Assembly (NCBI GenBank): GCA_022708005.1
Contig: JAKIZN010000023.1
Span: 1-12,216 of the forward strand
Length of the DNA: 12,216 nt
From: Bacteroidota bacterium
GTDB lineage: Bacteria > Bacteroidota > Ignavibacteria > Kapaibacteriales > UBA2268
Reading direction: 5' to 3'
The translations under genes and the position numbers were made by a program. The notes beneath the pieces are model-generated. The model worked only from the letters and a program-made list of their open reading frames with translations, was not told where the DNA came from and ran no database searches. This document shows, piece by piece, positions 1-8,227 of this stretch (position 1 is its first letter; every line of letters begins with the position of its first letter).

Positions 1-1
1 C

Positions 2-1591
2 GCAGTGGGCGAACGCAGCGAAACTATGCCAGAGGCTGCAATGCCTCACGAAGTGGAAAGTTTATATGCCGCCGAAACAGAGGTAACAACTGACTTTAAC
101 GATAGTTATTATGACGACGCAAAAGAAAGGATAATCGACGATAGAGACCCATTTGAATATTATGAAGCTATATGGCAAGACGAATCAGACTTTGCTCCGA
201 AGCGCGGGCAATCAGATGAATTTGATGATTACGAGCCATTTCAAATCAAAGATAATGTCTCGCTGATAGATGATTTATACCAACAACTTGCGATACTGGT
301 CTATACGGAAGAAGATTTAGTGCTTGGCTCGCAAATCATTGGCAATATAGACGAAGACGGCTACCTGCGTAGAGAATTATCAGAAATTGTAGATGAAACA
401 AATTCTTTTATAGCTAATCATAATTTTGAAATACAAAAAAAGCAATACGAGCAGCAAAACTCTAAACCCATAGATTATTATAAAGATAATCCCGCGAGAA
501 TGTATGCACTAACAGAAGATTCGGCTAAAATTTTGTCGATAGTCCACTCAAAGCATCCAGAGCTATCCAAAAATTTGCCGGGCATAGAGCTTTATAATAA
601 ATATAGTTCAGACGGGACTAACCATGAAAACGATGATATACTAAAGCCAGTGGATTTGCCCCAAGCTGAAAGGCTGCTCAGCATTATCAAAACGCTCGAC
701 CCACCGGGAATTGGCTCCAGAAGCGTGCAAGAATGCCTGCTGTCGCAAGCCGAAAGTTTTATAGAGCCAAACGAATCACAAATTTTGGCAACAAATATTC
801 TTCGCGATGGCTACGAAGCTTTTGCTAAAAAGCATTTTCACATATTGACAAAGCAGTTCGAGGTAAGCGAAGCCGAGCTTAAAGACGCTCTCGAAATTAT
901 TAGGAAGCTCAATCCGAAGCCCGGCGGTGGCAATTTTCAAGCCGAAAATAATACCGTTATACCAGACTTTTTAATATCGCGGCAGGAGGATACTGGCGAG
1001 TTAATCATAACCGTAAATGACGCCAATATGCCGCAAATTAAGTTGAGTTCGGCTTACGAACGATTGAAAAAAGATATGAAATCGAAGCAGTTCAATAAAG
1101 AAACTCGCGATTGGGTCAGAAATAAATACGAAGATGCTAAATTTTTAATACAAGCAATTCGGCAGCGTAAAGCAACTATGCTAAAAGTAATGACGGCAAT
1201 AGCGCAAGCGCAAATTGCATTCTTCGATGAAGGTCGCACAGCGATGAAGCCATTGATTTATAAAGATGTTTCGGAGACAACTGGACTTGATATATCCACA
1301 GTTTGCCGAATAGTTAATGGCAAATATGTGCAAACCCAATTCGGAACATTTGAGCTAAAATTTTTCTTTTCCGAATCGTTGCCCACAGACGATGGCGAGG
1401 ACGTTTCAACAACTGTTATCAAAGAGGTTATCAAAGAAATTATTGACGGCGAGCCGAAGAGCAAGCCATTCAGCGACGATAAACTTAGCGATTTGCTAAA
1501 AGAAAAAGGATACAACGTAGCGCGCAGGACAGTGGCTAAATATCGCGAGCAGCTAAAAATTCCAGTCGCAAGGTTAAGAAAAGAATTATAG
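2..1591 (+). CDS. rpoN: RNA polymerase sigma-54 factor RpoN, 5' end outside window
   Basis: Sigma-54 directs RNA polymerase to -24/-12 promoters and needs AAA+ activators to open DNA. The frame is open from the left edge, and the N-terminal Region I (Gln/Leu-rich, activator-contacting) is absent, so the gene starts upstream; the GTG at 5 is unlikely to be the true start. Numbering from that GTG, residues 20-80 are an acidic Region II-like linker. The core-binding domain follows, with IDEDGYL (115-121), LDPPGIGSRSVQECLL (231-246) and LNPKPGGGNF (302-311). The helix-turn-helix is near 418-455 (ending FGTFELKFFF). The RpoN box ARRTVAKYRE lies at 506-515, bases 1520-1549, with its canonical sequence. 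An unusual extra stretch of about 70 residues separates the GYL and DPPGIG motifs. The next gene starts 13 bp downstream. Identification is secure. Confidence 0.97.
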   Translation, partial: AVGERSETMPEAAMPHEVESLYAAETEVTTDFNDSYYDDAKERIIDDRDPFEYYEAIWQDESDFAPKRGQSDEFDDYEPFQIKDNVSLIDDLYQQLAILVYTEEDLVLGSQIIGNIDEDGYLRRELSEIVDETNSFIANHNFEIQKKQYEQQNSKPIDYYKDNPARMYALTEDSAKILSIVHSKHPELSKNLPGIELYNKYSSDGTNHENDDILKPVDLPQAERLLSIIKTLDPPGIGSRSVQECLLSQAESFIEPNESQILATNILRDGYEAFAKKHFHILTKQFEVSEAELKDALEIIRKLNPKPGGGNFQAENNTVIPDFLISRQEDTGELIITVNDANMPQIKLSSAYERLKKDMKSKQFNKETRDWVRNKYEDAKFLIQAIRQRKATMLKVMTAIAQAQIAFFDEGRTAMKPLIYKDVSETTGLDISTVCRIVNGKYVQTQFGTFELKFFFSESLPTDDGEDVSTTVIKEVIKEIIDGEPKSKPFSDDKLSDLLKEKGYNVARRTVAKYREQLKIPVARLRKEL

Positions 1592-1604
1592 GCGAGGTGA
1601 AAAA

Positions 1605-2729
1605 TTGACTGATATTGAAAGATTGGCAAAGTTAGATGACGTGGCTAGAAAATTCATCTTAAAACTTCCACCTGTCGCTCCAATTTTTTTCTATTCCAAC
1701 GCCAGAAAATTATTTTTATCTATGTTATCTAAAGATTTAGATTTTCCAGAGCAGAAAGTGCCAGCGTCGCTGAACCAGAAAATTTGGGGAATAGATTTTC
1801 GCTCTCCGATTTTTAATGCGGCGGGAATGTTTAAAACTGGCGTAGGATATGAGATGTCGTATAGGCAAGGCGCAGGGGCGTTCCTTGCAGGGACGACTAC
1901 TAATCTGCCCCGCAAAGGTAATAATCAAGGCTTGATTTGGCATCCTTTTGTTGCATATCATCAATCGAGATCTGCTTCAAATTGGATGGGGCTGCCAAAT
2001 GATGGGCACGCTGCCACCGCTATAAAAATATCTAACATCGAGAAAAAGTCCGGCTGCCCGATAGGCGCTTCGATTGCCGCAGATACAGGTATTGACGAGA
2101 ATGAATCGCTCAAAGGAGTGGTCGAAGGCTGCGAAATTTACAATAAAGCTGGCGCCGACTTCCTTGAGATAAACGAAAGCTGTCCGAATGTGGTTGGGCA
2201 TACTGCCAGCCCTTCTAACTTTTTAGATGAATCGCTTGTTTCGCGGCTTGTTTATATTTCTGAAAAATTTCTTAAAAAGAGAAATCGGAATTTGCCGGTA
2301 ATAGTAAAATTGTCAAACGATACAAGCGAAAATCTTATTCCAGCGCTTGTTGATATGCTGATTGAGTTGGAATACGATGGAATAAACTTTGGGAATACTT
2401 CCACTAATTATTCTTTGCACAGAAATTCTATCGGCAAGTTAGATTTGCAAAATTTTGATTACTTTACCAGCACGTTTGGCGGCGGGCTAAGCGGCGCAGT
2501 CTTAAAGCAATCATCTCTTAATTTGGCGACTTTGACGGTGGAATATATCGGCAAAAAAAATGCCCATAGAGAGTTCAATGTTATTAGAACTGGCGGAATA
2601 AGCAACTGCCAAGATGTAATAGCGTCCAAAGATAGAGGTATCAAGTTAAATCAATGGTTTACGGGCTATTTTGATGCGTTCGCGAAGTTTGGGCATACGC
2701 TATATTCGAATATGTATCAGCAACTGTAG
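1605..2729 (+). CDS. Dihydroorotate dehydrogenase-family flavoprotein (PyrD-like)
   Basis: FMN-dependent TIM-barrel enzyme of the family that oxidises dihydroorotate to orotate in pyrimidine synthesis. Visible family motifs are FNAAGMFKTG (70-79), GTTTNLPRKGN (96-106), NWMGLPNDG (126-134), EINESCPNV (188-196), VIVKLSND (232-239), GGGLSGAVLK (292-301) and the phosphate-binding TGGIS (329-333). The catalytic-base position is Cys193, as in class 1 enzymes; class 2 enzymes such as E. coli PyrD have Ser. Yet it carries a class 2-like N-terminal extension of about 55 residues with a hydrophobic patch (LPPVAPIFFY). Several motifs are divergent (RTGGIS, TNLPRKGN), so the substrate may not be dihydroorotate. 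The start is a TTG at 1605, chosen because GAGGTGA (1594-1600) lies just upstream and no ATG fits the N-terminus. It directly follows rpoN, so co-transcription is likely. Family is confident, exact reaction less so. Confidence 0.82.
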   Translation: MTDIERLAKLDDVARKFILKLPPVAPIFFYSNARKLFLSMLSKDLDFPEQKVPASLNQKIWGIDFRSPIFNAAGMFKTGVGYEMSYRQGAGAFLAGTTTNLPRKGNNQGLIWHPFVAYHQSRSASNWMGLPNDGHAATAIKISNIEKKSGCPIGASIAADTGIDENESLKGVVEGCEIYNKAGADFLEINESCPNVVGHTASPSNFLDESLVSRLVYISEKFLKKRNRNLPVIVKLSNDTSENLIPALVDMLIELEYDGINFGNTSTNYSLHRNSIGKLDLQNFDYFTSTFGGGLSGAVLKQSSLNLATLTVEYIGKKNAHREFNVIRTGGISNCQDVIASKDRGIKLNQWFTGYFDAFAKFGHTLYSNMYQQL

Positions 2730-2765
2730 TTTGGGTATGCTACAGTTTTGCAACTGGGGGAGTTG
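2722..2765 (+). terminator. Weak inverted repeats at the end of the PyrD-like gene
   Basis: AACTGTAG (2722-2729) and CTACAGTT (2740-2747) form an 8-bp stem with a 10-nt loop that overlaps the stop codon and is followed by a short T run. A second small hairpin, CAACT/AGTTG with a GGGGG loop, sits at 2751-2765. Together they could attenuate transcription, but the T tract is only four bases, so this is a tentative terminator. Confidence 0.3.
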
Positions 2766-2873
2766 TTCGCCAAACTTTATACTTTTAATTATTAAATAAT
2801 TTTCTTAATTTTAAGATGTTTATTTTGCAGCAGTAAATTATTTGATGCCAAGCTGTCGAAATCAGCCTTAAAA

Positions 2874-2879
2874 TATAAT
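2874..2879 (+). promoter_or_regulatory. Possible -10 element for the TPR lipoprotein gene
   Basis: A perfect TATAAT lies 20 bases before the ATG at 2899, in an AT-rich gap of about 170 bp. No convincing -35 box is found 15-18 bases upstream. The implied leader is very short, though it would still include the GGAG at 2891-2894. The rest of the gap (2766-2873) shows nothing else recognisable. Confidence 0.3.
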
Positions 2880-2898
2880 TTGTAAGCAATGGAGTGAT

Positions 2899-4536
2899 AT
2901 GAAAATTGTATCTATTTTACATAAATACGCAGCACCTATACTATTAGCCTTGCTCGTATTATCTTGCTCTTCGGGCAAAGAAGCAACTAATAACAATAGA
3001 GTTGCAACCAATGCTATGTGGTTGCTGGATAGCATCCCTTTTGATACAAGCAATGCAGAGGAGCGAGTTAAAGATTTAGTTATAAACGGTGCGAAATACC
3101 AGATGATGGAATTGCATGCCGATGCCATTTTAGAGTTCCAAGAGGCTGTTCGCTATGATTCGAATGCGGCTATTTTCTCTGCAATTGGGGCGTCTTATAT
3201 GGCAATGGAAAAATTAGAGTTGGCAATGGAGAACTTCGCTGCGGCAGCAAGGATTGATAGTAGTTTTTTGCCTGCTTGGGATGGAATGATGCGCTGCTAT
3301 CTGCTACAGTATGAAGTTTCCGAAGCAATAAAAATTGCAGAATATGCTATGACGCTTGATAATAGCCCAAAGCGGCTGCGTTGGCTCGCTCTAATGTATG
3401 AATTTGAAGATACAGACAAAGCGATCAGTATTTATGAAGAAATACTTAGCAAGGAAACAGATACTGATTTGCTGGAGCGATTGGTATATCTTTATGACAT
3501 AAACGGTAGAGAAGATGAGTATTACGCAGCCATAAAAAAACTTTATGCAGTGGATAAAGGCAATATCGAATATGTGATGAATATGTTTACGTATTATGCT
3601 TACCATCAAAATTATCCCGAACTCCTATCGCTGATGGATGAGGTAGATTCTAATTTATATTTTGACGATTTAATGTCGTTTTATATCAGCGCATCTGACT
3701 ATTTACTTGAAAGCAGCGACGAAATTTCCGATGATTTCATCGATACATTTACTGATAGAGCTTACGGTAAATTTAGTGATGATACAAGGGTAAATATATA
3801 TTTAGCGGGTATTTCGCTAAAACACGACAATTTCGATAGGGCTGAAAAACTATATGATAAGGCTATAGAAACAGACAGCGCATCGTTTGAAGTGGTGAAA
3901 AATGTTCATTTTGGTTACTTTGCATATAAATATTATGAAAAAGCTGCCGATATATTAGCTAAGTATTGGGATAGGTATTCGGATTCACTAGAGTTTCCAC
4001 TATCAGCGGCTTATACTTATTACCAGATGGGCAATATCGATAAAGCAATTGAGTATGCAAACTTTGCTCTATCGAAGGATAGTGAAAATTATACCGCTCT
4101 TGTACAATTAGGAACATACTATAATGAAAAGGGCTTAAGAGAAGAAACAATAGAGATATTTGAGAAGGCGCTGAGTTTATATCCAAACAACGACTTATTA
4201 CGCAACAACTATGCCTACTATTTGGCAGAATGGGGAGTTGAATTGGATAAAGCATTGCGTATGGCGGATGCAGTAGTATCATTTTCGCCGTTCAACGCAA
4301 CCTATCTTGATACTTTTGGCTGGGTACTGTTTAAGTTAGGACGACTTGATGAAGCAAAAAAGCAATTACTTAAAGCTGTGGATATGGTAGATGACACGAC
4401 AGAGTTGGCTGACGTATATGAGCATCTCGGCTTCGTTAGCGAAGCATTGAATGAGCACGAAGAAGCCCAAGGATATTGGGAGCGTGCTTTGGAACTTGAG
4501 CCGAATAGGGAGCATTTGATAGAAAAAATAAAGTAA
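2899..4536 (+). CDS. TPR-repeat lipoprotein
   Basis: A 545-residue protein built mainly of tetratricopeptide repeats, which are helical protein-binding scaffolds. The N-terminus is a lipoprotein signal: basic start, hydrophobic stretch at about 11-21, then LVLSC with Cys23 as the likely lipidated residue followed by SSGKE. Lipidation implies a periplasm-facing membrane anchor. TPR units are visible at about 65-155 (for example AILEFQEAVRYDSNAAIFSAIGASY), degenerate units at about 165-350, and a strong set at 368-540. The C-terminal pattern NNYAYYLAE, YLDTFGWVLFKLGRLDEAKKQL and EHLGFVSEALNEHEEAQGYWERALELEP is common in bacterial TPR lipoproteins. GGAG at 2891-2894 supports the ATG. The gene lies 35 bp before motA and may be co-transcribed with it, suggesting but not proving a link to envelope or motor function. 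The specific role is unknown. Confidence 0.88.
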   Translation: MKIVSILHKYAAPILLALLVLSCSSGKEATNNNRVATNAMWLLDSIPFDTSNAEERVKDLVINGAKYQMMELHADAILEFQEAVRYDSNAAIFSAIGASYMAMEKLELAMENFAAAARIDSSFLPAWDGMMRCYLLQYEVSEAIKIAEYAMTLDNSPKRLRWLALMYEFEDTDKAISIYEEILSKETDTDLLERLVYLYDINGREDEYYAAIKKLYAVDKGNIEYVMNMFTYYAYHQNYPELLSLMDEVDSNLYFDDLMSFYISASDYLLESSDEISDDFIDTFTDRAYGKFSDDTRVNIYLAGISLKHDNFDRAEKLYDKAIETDSASFEVVKNVHFGYFAYKYYEKAADILAKYWDRYSDSLEFPLSAAYTYYQMGNIDKAIEYANFALSKDSENYTALVQLGTYYNEKGLREETIEIFEKALSLYPNNDLLRNNYAYYLAEWGVELDKALRMADAVVSFSPFNATYLDTFGWVLFKLGRLDEAKKQLLKAVDMVDDTTELADVYEHLGFVSEALNEHEEAQGYWERALELEPNREHLIEKIK

Positions 4537-4571
4537 TAGACAAATTTAATAGATAAATAAAGGTATAGCGT

Positions 4572-5420
4572 ATGTTTGTTATTATCGGTGTTGTACTAGT
4601 ATTTGGAGCATTGTTAGGCGGTTTCATGGTCGCCGGGGGCAATCCACTTGCCCTAATTGTCCCAGCAGAGTATATTATAATTGTAGGTGTGGGCATTGGC
4701 TCATTCCTTATATCCAATCCATTGCCGGTGATAAAGAAAATTATAGCAAGAGCATTAGCTACGCTAAAGCCGCCCAAAGTGAGCAAACCCGCGTATTTAG
4801 ACCTACTCAAAATGATGTATGAGCTGTTTCAATTTGCTAAACGAGAAGGGTTGATAGCACTCGAGCAGCACGTAGAAAATCCGGAATCCAGCTCAATTCT
4901 GTCGAAATATCCAACTTTCCTTGCTAATCACCACGCTGTCGATTTCCTTTGCGATACGCTGAAAGTCGTGTTATCGGGAGGCGTTCCAGCTCATGATTTG
5001 GAAGAGCTTATGGACTTAGACCTTGAAGCTCTTCATCAAGAGGAAGAAATTATTCCGTCTGCAGTTCAAACTCTTGCAGATGCGTTTCCGGGGCTTGGCA
5101 TTGTTGCTGCGGTACTTGGTATTATCGTTACTATGGCTTCTATTAGCGAGGGCGCCGAAGCAGTTGGGCATCACGTAGCAGGAGCGCTTGTCGGCACGTT
5201 CTTGGGCGTTCTGCTCTCTTACGGTATAGTTGGACCGATTTCATCTCTTATGACAAAATATCTGACGCAGGAGGCAAAGTACTTGCAAGCTATCAAAGCC
5301 GCGTTGCTATCCTTTGCCAAAGGTGCACCAGCCACAGTTGCAATTGAGTATGGGCGACGAGCTATTGACCCCGAACTTCGACCTACATTTAAAGAAACTG
5401 AAGAAAACATTAAAAGGTAA
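4572..5420 (+). CDS. motA: Flagellar motor stator protein MotA
   Basis: MotA surrounds MotB in the inner membrane and converts ion flow into torque on the flagellar rotor. The 282-residue protein aligns with E. coli MotA almost without gaps. PAEYIIIVGVGIGSFLI (31-47) is in the second membrane segment. The cytoplasmic loop carries K90/R91 and E98 at the charged FliG-contacting positions (E. coli R90 and E98). Pro173 (AFPGLGIVAAVLG) and Pro222 match the two functionally essential prolines, with VGTFLGVLLSYG (207-218) in the last membrane segment. Four hydrophobic segments are apparent (about 2-20, 32-48, 172-192, 203-223). It is the long E. coli-type MotA, not the shorter PomA/Bacillus form. 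An A/G-rich AAAGG upstream of the ATG may serve as ribosome site. motB starts 17 bp downstream. Confidence 0.96.
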   Translation: MFVIIGVVLVFGALLGGFMVAGGNPLALIVPAEYIIIVGVGIGSFLISNPLPVIKKIIARALATLKPPKVSKPAYLDLLKMMYELFQFAKREGLIALEQHVENPESSSILSKYPTFLANHHAVDFLCDTLKVVLSGGVPAHDLEELMDLDLEALHQEEEIIPSAVQTLADAFPGLGIVAAVLGIIVTMASISEGAEAVGHHVAGALVGTFLGVLLSYGIVGPISSLMTKYLTQEAKYLQAIKAALLSFAKGAPATVAIEYGRRAIDPELRPTFKETEENIKR

Positions 5421-5437
5421 ATTTTGAGGTAAGCTAA

Positions 5438-6266
5438 ATGTCTGACACACAAGAATCAGGACACAAAGAGCAGCCGATTATAATAAAGAAGGTAAAAAAA
5501 GGCGGGCATGGAGGGCATCATGGTGGCGCTTGGAAGGTTGCGTATGCTGACTTTGTTACTGCTATGATGGCATTTTTTATTGTGATGTGGGTGCTTGCTT
5601 CCAGCGAGGAAGTCAAGCAGGCTGTTACTGCTTACTTCCAAGACCCTGGCGCTTTTAACTTTATAACGGGCAAAAGAGCTGTTCCAATTGATTTGAATAT
5701 GTCGCCAGATAACAAAAAAGGCGATGGAAAAGGCAAAAATGATGACGCATTTGTCATTCAATTTGACAAAAAAGAGATGGACACTATACAAGCGGAAGCT
5801 CTCTTCAAGGCGCTTAACGATAGCGCCGCTGCAGCAAAAAGAGTGGAAATGGCTGGCGGGGCTAAGAATTGAACTTATTGAATCGTCGGAATCGTTATTC
5901 TTCGAGGTCGGCAGCAGTATCTTGAAAAAAGAGGCAGTAGAGCTATTGAAAAAGCTTGCAATCGAAATAGGCAAACTGCCAAACAGCGTTGAAATAGAAG
6001 GGCATACAGACAGCCGCGCTTTCAAAAGCAAAGCAATTTACTCCAATTGGGAATTATCTGCCGACAGAGCCAACTCAGCAAGACGCTTATTAGAAACATC
6101 TGGACTTTGGAACGGACAAATAATAAAAGTTACCGGATTTGCCGACAGAAAACTCAGGAACCCAGAAAACCCATTTGATGTAGCTAACAGAAGGGTTAGC
6201 ATATTAATTAAACAACTCTCGACAGACCAATTTATGTCAATTGCCGGAGAAGAAAAAAATGAGTAG
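5438..6266 (+). CDS. motB: Flagellar motor stator protein MotB, interrupted by a +1 frameshift
   Basis: MotB forms the ion channel with MotA and anchors it to peptidoglycan. The first frame (5438-5872, 144 residues ending at TGA 5870-5872) has the basic/His-Gly N-terminus, the membrane helix and the ion-binding Asp38 in AYADFVTAMMAFFIVMWV, typical of proton-type stators. The peptidoglycan-binding OmpA-like domain is in the next frame, reading to TAG 6264-6266: LRIELIESSESLFFEVGS, EGHTD (5997-6011), NWELSADRAN (6045-6074), GFADRKLRNPENPFDVANRRVSI. The frames join cleanly if one G is removed from GGGG at 5858-5861, giving EMAGGLRIELIE, the usual MotB wording, and a 275-residue protein of normal length. 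It may be a sequencing or assembly error, a real inactivating mutation, or recoding. The downstream regulator's ATG overlaps the motB stop. Confidence 0.92.
5858..5861 (+). other. motB: Frameshift site in motB (GGGG run)
   Basis: The reading frame carrying the MotB membrane helix meets the frame carrying its OmpA domain here. With four Gs, translation ends at TGA 5870-5872; with three Gs the frame runs on into LRIELIE and the complete peptidoglycan-binding domain. The exact base is inferred; nearby A5 (5836-5840) is an alternative slip site but gives a poorer junction sequence. Confidence 0.7.
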
Positions 6267-7470
6267 TCAAATTTCAGTGTTAATTGTCGATGATGATAAT
6301 GCAATACTTATGACATTGGAAACCCTTGTGAGCAAGACTTTTCCCGATTTAAAAGTCTACACCGCAAGCAATGGCAGAGAAGCTTGGGATATTGTCAATG
6401 CCGCCCATCCTTCGATAGTTTTGTCGGATTTAAGTATGCCAGACATGGACGGCATGCAACTGCTTATCAAAATAAGAGCAAACGAAAGTTTTAACGATGT
6501 GATTTTTATTTTGCTAACGGGCTATACCGAAGCAACTGATAAGATAAAGGCATTAGATAGAGGCGCCGACGAATTTATTGCAAAGCCAATAATATCGACT
6601 GAACTTGAAGCGAGGATGCGATCCGCTATAAGAATTGTGCGAATGCAACTAAAAATGAAGGAAGAAAATCAACTGCTAATGGCACTGGCTGACGAACTCG
6701 AAAAAGACGTACAAGATATGGCTCGCCTATCGGTCAAGTTTATGCAGGCAAGAATACCTACTTCGCAAGAAACACTGACTCGCATCGCTAACGCTTCAGT
6801 CTGGATGGCGCGACAGCTAGGCAAATTCTCTGATGAAGAAGTTCGCGATATTGAAATAGCCTCATTTCTATCGCAAGCGGGCAGAATGTCGCTGCCAGAT
6901 CATTTGCTAAAAGAGCCAGTTATGATTGACGGCAAACCAACGGATCATCTAATGATGCAAGTGCCAAGCGCGGCTCGCGAAATTGTTTCTGGCATCAGGC
7001 GTTTCACAGAGGTGGGGAAAATACTATTTTCTATTTATGAAAATTTCGACGGAACTGGATTCCCGCGGCAATTGCAGTCTTGGCAAATACCTTTTTCTTC
7101 AAGAATTATTCGTGTAGCTGTCGATTATGAAGAAATAAAAGAACGGACAGGCAAGCGACCTGCCGACGTCATTGCAATACTACATAATTTCGCTAATCGG
7201 CTATACGACAAACGCGTTGTTGTGCTTATAGAGCATTATGTGCTTTCACATGATAAAGAGGCAAAAGTCGCAGACGAAGAGGCAATGCTGCTGTCGGACT
7301 TAAAAGACGGCATGGTGCTTACTCGCGATATTATAACCGAAAAGGGATTGAAATTGCTCCCAGCGGGTGCGATATTGAGGACGCCTATAATACTCAAAAT
7401 CATTGCGCACAACTCGACCGATCCCATATTGGGAAATGTCTATGTGAAAAGAACATCAGCAGGTAACTAG
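6259..7470 (+). CDS. Response regulator: REC + degenerate HD-GYP domain + C-terminal domain
   Basis: A 403-residue cytoplasmic regulator. The REC domain (about 6-125) is intact: acidic DDD 11-13, phospho-acceptor D57 in [13 protein letters not shown]87 and K109 (AKP). A probable coiled linker (130-165) leads to an HD-GYP-like domain (about 170-330), which in active members hydrolyses c-di-GMP using a metal site. Here the HD motif of LLHDIGK reads FLSQAGR (203-209), and HHExWDGxGYP reads [11 protein letters not shown] (259-269), so the metal-binding His/Asp and His-His are lost and hydrolysis is not expected. A C-terminal domain follows ([16 protein letters not shown], 344-359), a type often found after HD-GYP modules. 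The ATG at 6259 is preferred over the TTG at 6241 because GGAGAAG (6246-6252) is well spaced; it overlaps the motB stop by 8 bp, implying translational coupling. Likely a phosphorylation-controlled motility or c-di-GMP-binding output. Confidence 0.88.
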   Translation: MSSQISVLIVDDDNAILMTLETLVSKTFPDLKVYTASNGREAWDIVNAAHPSIVLSDLSMPDMDGMQLLIKIRANESFNDVIFILLTGYTEATDKIKALDRGADEFIAKPIISTELEARMRSAIRIVRMQLKMKEENQLLMALADELEKDVQDMARLSVKFMQARIPTSQETLTRIANASVWMARQLGKFSDEEVRDIEIASFLSQAGRMSLPDHLLKEPVMIDGKPTDHLMMQVPSAAREIVSGIRRFTEVGKILFSIYENFDGTGFPRQLQSWQIPFSSRIIRVAVDYEEIKERTGKRPADVIAILHNFANRLYDKRVVVLIEHYVLSHDKEAKVADEEAMLLSDLKDGMVLTRDIITEKGLKLLPAGAILRTPIILKIIAHNSTDPILGNVYVKRTSAGN

Positions 7471-7471
7471 A

Positions 7472-8227
7472 ATGGGTTGGGATTTGAACGCCAAAACCGC
7501 TATTATTACTGGTGCTACCAAAGGTATAGGCAGAGCGATATTAAATGAGTTTATAGCATTGGGCGCCCACTGCATTGCAGTTGCAAGAAATGAAAATGAT
7601 TTGGAATCGCTATTGAACGAACTGCCTGCGAATAAAATCGACATCTTTTCGGCTGACCTTGCTAAGCCAAATAGCCGTAAGCAGTTGGTTAATTTAATAT
7701 CGGAAAAGTTTGGTAAAATAGATATTCTTGTAAATAATGCTGGAACAAATATCCGCAAAAAAACAGTAGATTATAGCCATAGCGAATTTGATTACTTGTT
7801 TGAGTTGAATTATAAAGCTACTTTTGAACTATCGAAATCGCTTTATCCATTGCTCAAACAATCGGGCAACGCATCGATTATCAATATTTCGTCAATATCG
7901 GCTATAAGAATAGTCCGCTCTGGCTCTATTTATGCTTCAGCAAAGGCTGCATTATCGCATTTGACAAGGTATCTCGCTGTGGAATGGGCGGCTGATGGCA
8001 TAAGAGCCAACGCCATAGAGCCTTGGTACACCAATACTCCTTTGACGCAAGGAATATTTGACGACAAAGAAAAATATAGCAGGATTATAGAGCGAACTCC
8101 AGCCGCTAGAATTGGGCAGCCCGAAGAAATAGCATCGGTGGCTGCTTTTCTTGCGATGGATAAATCTTCATACTTAACTGGACAAACTATCACTATTGAT
8201 GGAGGCGCTTCTTGCTTGCTTTTATAG
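7472..8227 (+). CDS. Short-chain dehydrogenase/reductase (SDR), tropinone-reductase-like
   Basis: A 251-residue classical SDR, NAD(P)H-dependent oxidoreductase, cytosolic. Cofactor motif TGATKGIG is at 13-20 and NNAG at 88-91. The catalytic tetrad is N113, S141, Y154 and K158 (Y-x3-K in IYASAKAAL), and the C-terminal [12 protein letters not shown] is typical. Arg39 in AVARNE after beta-strand 2 suggests NADP(H). The stretch [17 protein letters not shown] plus EPWYTNTPL closely recalls the plant and bacterial tropinone-reductase-like branch, better than FabG; the real substrate cannot be deduced. ATG 7472 is one base after the regulator's stop, indicating an operon with the motility cluster, although no functional link is evident. 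Length is normal for the family. Confidence 0.9.
   Translation: MGWDLNAKTAIITGATKGIGRAILNEFIALGAHCIAVARNENDLESLLNELPANKIDIFSADLAKPNSRKQLVNLISEKFGKIDILVNNAGTNIRKKTVDYSHSEFDYLFELNYKATFELSKSLYPLLKQSGNASIINISSISAIRIVRSGSIYASAKAALSHLTRYLAVEWAADGIRANAIEPWYTNTPLTQGIFDDKEKYSRIIERTPAARIGQPEEIASVAAFLAMDKSSYLTGQTITIDGGASCLLL

Noticed and set aside
5..7. GTG as the rpoN start
   Set aside because: Starting here would omit the whole activator-contacting Region I; the frame is open to the window edge.
1258..1629. 123-codon minus-strand frame over the end of rpoN
   Set aside because: Mirror of a strongly conserved coding region containing the RpoN box; no ribosome site or recognisable product.
4516..4550. 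Promoter before motA (TTGATA with TTTAAT)
   Set aside because: Spacing of about 23 bases is too long; the short gap more likely carries read-through from the TPR gene.
5456..6031. 191-codon open frame on the minus strand
   Set aside because: It lies opposite motB, whose both halves are clearly conserved; its translation shows no recognisable domain.
6241..6243. TTG as start of the response regulator
   Set aside because: The ATG at 6259 has a well-placed GGAGAAG and begins right before the REC domain.
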